A stretch of DNA of 64,000 nt from DASQPR01 sp963836785. GTDB lineage: Bacteria > Actinomycetota > Actinomycetes > Mycobacteriales > Micromonosporaceae. Positions 60,593-64,000 of the stretch are shown piece by piece. The position numbers were made by a program, and so were the translations under genes. How positions within the stretch are numbered: position 1 is the first letter of the stretch; each line of letters begins with the position of its first letter. The stretch lies in the NCBI GenBank assembly GCA_963836785.1, contig CAWIKW010000022.1, forward strand, positions 1 to 64,000, in the 5' to 3' direction. The notes beneath the pieces are model-generated. The model searched no databases. It had not been told where the DNA came from and saw nothing but the letters and a program-made list of their open reading frames with translations.

Positions 60593-61146
60593 CCGCCGAC
60601 GGTCGGTCGCCTACGGACGGCCGACACGATCCAGACGACGACACCGAGCACAACGGCGCCGAGGCCGCCGAAGATCGCGATCCGCGCGCCGCCGGAGGCA
60701 GCCATCTCGCCGCCACCGGTCGCCGGCCCGACGTTCGGATTCACGGTGTGCGGTGGCGACGTCGGGCGGATGACCGAGAACGTGGAGGTCGTCGTCTGGC
60801 CGCTCGCACAGCTGAGATTCACGCTGTACGTCCCGGGCTTCGTGGTCAACGGCACGGTGATGCTCGTGTGGAGCTTCCCCTTGTCCGGCACCAAGGTGAC
60901 GGTGCCGAACACCTTGGAGGTGACGATGGCCGGATTGACGTTGTCGCCGCAGGTGGCGCTCAGCGTGACGGCGAAGCCGGCCTGGATCGTACTCGGCGTG
61001 ATGAGCAGGATCGTTGCCGCGGATGCTGGGGTCGCGGGCAGGACGGCGGCCGCTAACGCGAATGTTCCGGTGGCGACGACCGCGACCAGCCCGGACGCGA
61101 GTCCAACGGCGCCCCGCCGGACCCGACCTGGTGACGCCGTAGGCAT
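60589..61146 (-). CDS. Secreted, membrane-anchored protein, probable sortase substrate
   Basis: A 185-residue protein. A signal peptide (about 1-43, ending ATPASAA) leads into an Ig-like extracellular domain with two cysteines (66 and 113). At 140-144 GPATG resembles a cell-wall sorting motif, followed by a hydrophobic helix (IAIFGGLGAVVLGVVVWIVS) and a basic tail (RRR). This is a sorting-signal layout, except that the first Leu of LPxTG is Gly. It overlaps the sortase gene by 4 bp. TGATACT ends 6 bases before ATG 61146. Confidence 0.72.
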   Translation of the reverse strand: MPTASPGRVRRGAVGLASGLVAVVATGTFALAAAVLPATPASAATILLITPSTIQAGFAVTLSATCGDNVNPAIVTSKVFGTVTLVPDKGKLHTSITVPLTTKPGTYSVNLSCASGQTTTSTFSVIRPTSPPHTVNPNVGPATGGGEMAASGGARIAIFGGLGAVVLGVVVWIVSAVRRRPTVGG

Positions 61147-61204
61147 GCCGCCAGTATCACGGCTTTTGTTGCCATACGAGGGGATAAGCGGGGAATAGGC
61201 GTCG

Positions 61205-62541
61205 TCAGGTCACGCGACCGCGATGCGCGGAAAACCCCTCGTAGGCGTGGCTCGTCATGATCTCGCGGAGCCGGAGCAGCCCTTCGTACACATCGACGAA
61301 CCGGGTGTACAGCGGCGCGAAGCCCAAGCGGAGCCGGTCGGGAGTCCGGAAGTCCGGGATCACGTCCGCGGCCTTGAGCGCCTGGCAGATCTGCCACGCC
61401 TTCGGGTGGTGCAGGGTGATCTGAGCGCCGCGCCGGATCGGGTCGCGGGGCGAGGCGAGGCGGAATCCGTCATCGACCAGCCACGCGTCGAACAGTTCGA
61501 CGGCGTACGCCGTGAGGGCCCGCGCCTTGGCGGCGATCGCGTCGATTCCGGCCTCGGCCGAGATGCGGGCACCTTCCCGTGCCGCGTACCCGCTCAGGAT
61601 CGGGGGAGAGCCGACCAGAAAGCGGTCGACGGTCTCGACCGGGTCGTAGCTCGCACCCATCGCGAACTGGTCGCGTTGCGCGAACCAGCCCCAGATCGGC
61701 GATCGCAGCATCGGCTGGAGGTCGGCGCGGACGTAGAGGAAGGCCGGCGCTCCGGGCCCGCCGTTCAGGTGCTTGTACGTGCAGCCAACCGCAAGATCGA
61801 CATTCGCGGACGTGAGTCCGACCGGGACCGAGCCGGCCGAGTGACACAGGTCCCACATCATCAGGGCGCCGACATTCTGGGCCGCCGCCGTGATGCCGCG
61901 ATGTCGGCGACCGCCCCGGACCGGTACGCCACGTGCGACAGGCACACGAGTGCGGTGTCCGGTCCGAGGGCCGCGGCCACGTCGTCGCGACGCAGGCCGT
62001 CGTCGATGTCGGTGGGAATCACGCGCAGTTCGAGGCCGCGCGCTTCGGCCAGGCCCTGCAGCACGTACTTGTCGGTGGGGAAGTTGTCGTCGTCGGTCAC
62101 GATCACGGTCCGCCCGTGGCGGGCGTCCAGCGCGGCCGACGCCAGCTTGAAGAGGTTCACGCTGGTCGAATCGGATGCAACGATCTCGCCTGGTTGCGCG
62201 CCCACGATTTCGGCGATCAGATCGCCCGTCTCGCGGCCCAGGTCCATCCAGCGATCCCAGCCGCGGATCAGTTCGGTGCCCCATTCGACGTCGACCGCAT
62301 CGCGCAACCGGTCACGAGTCGCGGTCGGCAACCGACCGAGTGAGTTGCCGTCCAGATAGATCAGATCGGCGTCGTCGATGACGAACCGTTCGCGGAAGCC
62401 GGCCAACGGATCGGTGCGATCGGCCGACCTCGCCCTAGCCAGGTGATCGACCGGTGTGTCGCGGCCATCCGCACCGCCGTCGCTCGCGCCGTCGCTAGGC
62501 TCACGTCGGTCGGCGTCGTTCGCGCGCGGCGAGGCGGTCAT
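61205..62541 (-). CDS. kynU: Kynureninase, with internal frameshift
   Basis: Cleaves kynurenine to anthranilate and alanine in tryptophan breakdown. The N-terminal half has DDADLIYLDGNSLGRLP, ELIRGWDRWMDLGR, ASDSTSVNLFKLASAAL and TALVCLSHVAYRSG. The C-terminal half has MMWDLCHSAGSVPVGL, the PLP Lys in VGCTYKHLNGGPGAP, and RDQFAMGASYDPVETVDRFL. The halves are in different frames. One base is missing near 61893-61899 (GADIAAITAAAQ expected). Repaired, the protein has about 445 residues. The start is ATG 62541. Confidence 0.85.
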
Positions 62542-62547
62542 CCTGCC

Positions 62548-62553
62548 ACCGTA
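62548..62553 (-). promoter_or_regulatory. Candidate -10 (TACGGT) for kynU
   Basis: TACGGT on the minus strand ends 6 bases before ATG 62541. Confidence 0.4.
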
Positions 62554-62699
62554 GCGAGCGGTCGACGGTTCATCGGCACCCGGCCGGCGGACCTGCCAGG
62601 ATGCTCCGCTACCGTGAGTGCGTCCCACGGGATGTGCCGCACCGCCACGGCGGGCGTGCCGGCGCACCCGGAACCCTACGGCGCCATGGGGGCGTTGAG

Positions 62700-63062
62700 T
62701 TGACCATTACAGAGACCGTTCTGGTGTTTGTCGGCATACCCGCAGCGGTCATCGCGATCATCTATGGCCTCGTTTACGGCGGCAGCGCCGCGCGGAGCAA
62801 GCGGTATCGGCCGGGACGCCCGTTCAACCCGACGGCCGTCTGGTTCGTCGCGAATAAGCAGGCGACCGGCACCGGTGCGTCGTCCTCGGCCCATGAGGTC
62901 GGCGCCGGCTCCCCGGCCCACGCCCTTTCCGGGGGTACGGAATCCGACGGCACCGCCGACGGCACGGCCGCTCACGGCTCCGCCGATGCGGGGCACGGCA
63001 GCGGCTCGGGCCTGTCGACCGTTAGTTACGGCGAGACCGGAGGCGCAAGTGACAGCTGGTGA
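62700..63062 (+). CDS. Small conserved membrane protein upstream of DUF5130
   Basis: A 120-residue protein with one membrane helix (VLVFVGIPAAVIAIIYGLVY), a basic RSKRYRPGRPFNPTAVWF motif and a Gly/Ser/Ala-rich tail. Proteins of this form next to DUF5130 genes are common in actinobacteria (Rv2468A type). The start is TTG 62700 with GGGGG 8 bases upstream. The overlapping ATG 62686 is in another frame and ends at once. Its function is unknown. Confidence 0.7.
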   Translation: MTITETVLVFVGIPAAVIAIIYGLVYGGSAARSKRYRPGRPFNPTAVWFVANKQATGTGASSSAHEVGAGSPAHALSGGTESDGTADGTAAHGSADAGHGSGSGLSTVSYGETGGASDSW

Positions 63063-63453
63063 CAAGCCCGCCATCGCGGCACGGCCCGAGGTGCTCAACG
63101 GCCCGTTCACGACGCGCCAGTTGCTGCGGCTCGACGACGCGCTGCGCGGTGCGGACGAATCAACCGGACTGACCTTCAGCGTGTACGTCGGCGAACTCGA
63201 CCAGCCCGTCCGCGGATTCGCCGAGAAGCTACACAGCCAGCTCGAGGACCCGGACCGCAGCGTGCTCGTCGCGGTCTCGCCCAACCAGCGGGTCCTGGAG
63301 ATCGTGACCGGGCACGAGGCACGCCGCCGGGTGCCCGACCGTCAGGCGAAGTTGTCCGCGCTGTCGATGGCCGCTGCCTTCGGCGGCGGCGATCTCGCCG
63401 GTGGCCTCGTCGCCGGTATCGCCCAGCTCGCCAACCAGGCCGGCCGCTTCTAA
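63049..63453 (+). CDS. DUF5130 (TPM-like) protein
   Basis: A 134-residue protein of the DUF5130 family: TRQLLRLDDALRGADESTGL, FSVYVGELDQPVRGFAEKLH, SVLVAVSPNQRVLEIVTGHE and a C-terminal Ala/Gly-rich helix. The fold resembles TPM domains. It starts at GTG 63049 after GGAGGCGCAA and overlaps the previous gene by 14 bp, so the two are co-translated. Rv2468c is the mycobacterial relative. Its function is unknown. Confidence 0.82.
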   Translation: MTAGDKPAIAARPEVLNGPFTTRQLLRLDDALRGADESTGLTFSVYVGELDQPVRGFAEKLHSQLEDPDRSVLVAVSPNQRVLEIVTGHEARRRVPDRQAKLSALSMAAAFGGGDLAGGLVAGIAQLANQAGRF

Positions 63454-63502
63454 CGGCTCCTCAGCACGATCCGCGGCGCGTGCGCGCGTCCGCCCGCTCG
63501 AC

Positions 63503-63555
63503 TTGTACGGGACTTGGCCGCTCGATGAACCACCGAGCGGCCAAGTCCCGTACAA
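63503..63555. terminator. 22-bp perfect hairpin between DUF5130 and pepN
   Basis: TTGTACGGGACTTGG... (63503-63524) is exactly complementary to 63534-63555, with a 9-base loop. It lies between the convergent genes and shares its GTACGG ends with the hairpin at 21257-21307. Confidence 0.65.
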
Positions 63556-63577
63556 ATGTGTCCTCGACGGAGACCGC

Positions 63578-64000
63578 CTAGGACGCTGCGGCATCCTTGG
63601 CGCGCGCGGCGAGCGCCCGGACCACGCCGTCCTTACCCTCGGCGACCAGGCGCCGCAGGCTCGTCGGGTGTCCGGTCCCGGCCAGCCACTCGTCGGTGGC
63701 GGCGACCGTGTCCGGGCCGGCTTGCAACGACGGGTACGCGGCCTCGACGAACTCCTGCGCCGGCTCGCTGTCCCGGGTCGCCCAGATCTGGTCGATGACC
63801 GCGAAATACTTCTCCGCGTACGGCGCGGTCAGCTCGACCTGTGACGGGTGCTGGAAGCCGCCCAACAACGACCGCTGCAGCCAGTTCGGCAGTGCTTCGT
63901 CCGCGGTCAGGCGCCGCCAGGTCTCGGCCTTGGCGGCGGCCGTCGCGATGAGCGCGGTCGCGATCGCGGCCTGCCGCTCGCCGCCGGCCGTCCGGTCGTT
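63578..64000 (-). CDS. pepN: Aminopeptidase N, C-terminal part
   Basis: The frame is open from the window edge to TAG at 63578, giving 140 residues of the ERAP1-like C-terminal helical domain: WRRLTADEALPNWLQRSLLG, GFQHPSQVELTAPYAEKYF, ATRDSEPAQEFVEAAYPS and SLRRLVAEGKDGVVRALAAR. This matches the end of actinobacterial PepN (Rv2467 type). The HEXXH zinc domain lies outside the window. It is convergent with the DUF5130 gene. Confidence 0.9.
   Translation of the reverse strand, partial: NDRTAGGERQAAIATALIATAAAKAETWRRLTADEALPNWLQRSLLGGFQHPSQVELTAPYAEKYFAVIDQIWATRDSEPAQEFVEAAYPSLQAGPDTVAATDEWLAGTGHPTSLRRLVAEGKDGVVRALAARAKDAAAS

Noticed and set aside
62728..63048. N-terminal extension of the DUF5130 gene
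   Set aside because: It is out of frame with, and antithetical to, the conserved small membrane gene; a good ribosome site stands before GTG 63049.

Overview
The window is GC-rich DNA from an actinobacterium. The evidence is the strong G/C third-position bias, frequent GTG starts, many 4-bp ATGA/GTGA gene overlaps, and gene order shared with mycobacteria: mec-cysO-cysM-murI-metallo-beta-lactamase-rph-rdgB (compare Rv1334-Rv1341), and ettA, thioesterases, glbO, an HNH gene, DUF5130 and pepN (compare Rv2467-Rv2477). I cannot name the genus. Many genes start 5-8 bases after a TANNNT hexamer, which points to widespread leaderless transcription.

Layout. 0-2.6 kb: start of a GAF-type protein running off the left edge, an SDR-VOC fusion and queA. 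2.6-9.9 kb: an amidohydrolase, the CysO-dependent cysteine pathway, murI, a phosphodiesterase-like MBL protein, rph and rdgB. 10-12.1 kb: ltrA and a frameshifted nucleotidyltransferase. 12.1-20.2 kb: a histidine-degradation operon (rpiR-hutU-M20 hydrolase-hutF-hutI-hutH). 20.3-27.2 kb: a MOSC protein, cobD, cobQ, a P-loop kinase, an M48 protease and an M20 dipeptidase. 27.2-36.6 kb: an AI-2E family permease, small unknown genes, DUF427, an ATP-dependent DNA ligase, SURF1, a GNAT protein and a bifunctional penicillin-binding protein. 36.7-42.2 kb: a CobC-like aminotransferase, siroheme synthase, a LacI regulator and a GH13 alpha-glucosidase. 42.2-47.2 kb: a hairpin-rich spacer with an aberrant tRNA-Gly, an orphan 416-residue protein, a GNAT-GNAT-DinB fusion and an AAA ATPase. 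47.2-51.5 kb: trehalose synthesis (OtsA and an OtsB-GH15 fusion). 51.9-64 kb: ettA, two thioesterases, a YbjN protein, glbO, an MFS transporter, MscS, HNH, a class F sortase with a candidate substrate, kynureninase, two small conserved genes and the 3' end of pepN.

Functional links. The hut genes form one overlapping transcription unit that would take histidine to glutamate by the formylglutamate route, but with an M20 amidohydrolase where HutG would be expected. mec, cysO and cysM make cysteine from O-phosphoserine. cobD, cobQ, a CobC-like gene and cysG all serve tetrapyrrole/cobalamin synthesis from two separate sites. LacI probably controls itself and the GH13 gene.

No phage, IS element or CRISPR array is visible. 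The less ordinary content is in the repeats and RNAs: a dispersed repeat of about 30 bp (one copy inside a kinase gene, three in tandem as 40-bp units), intergenic long hairpins, and the odd tRNA. Four genes (nucleotidyltransferase, hutH, cobQ, kynureninase) each carry one 1-base indel. The even scatter suggests sequence errors at least as much as real decay.
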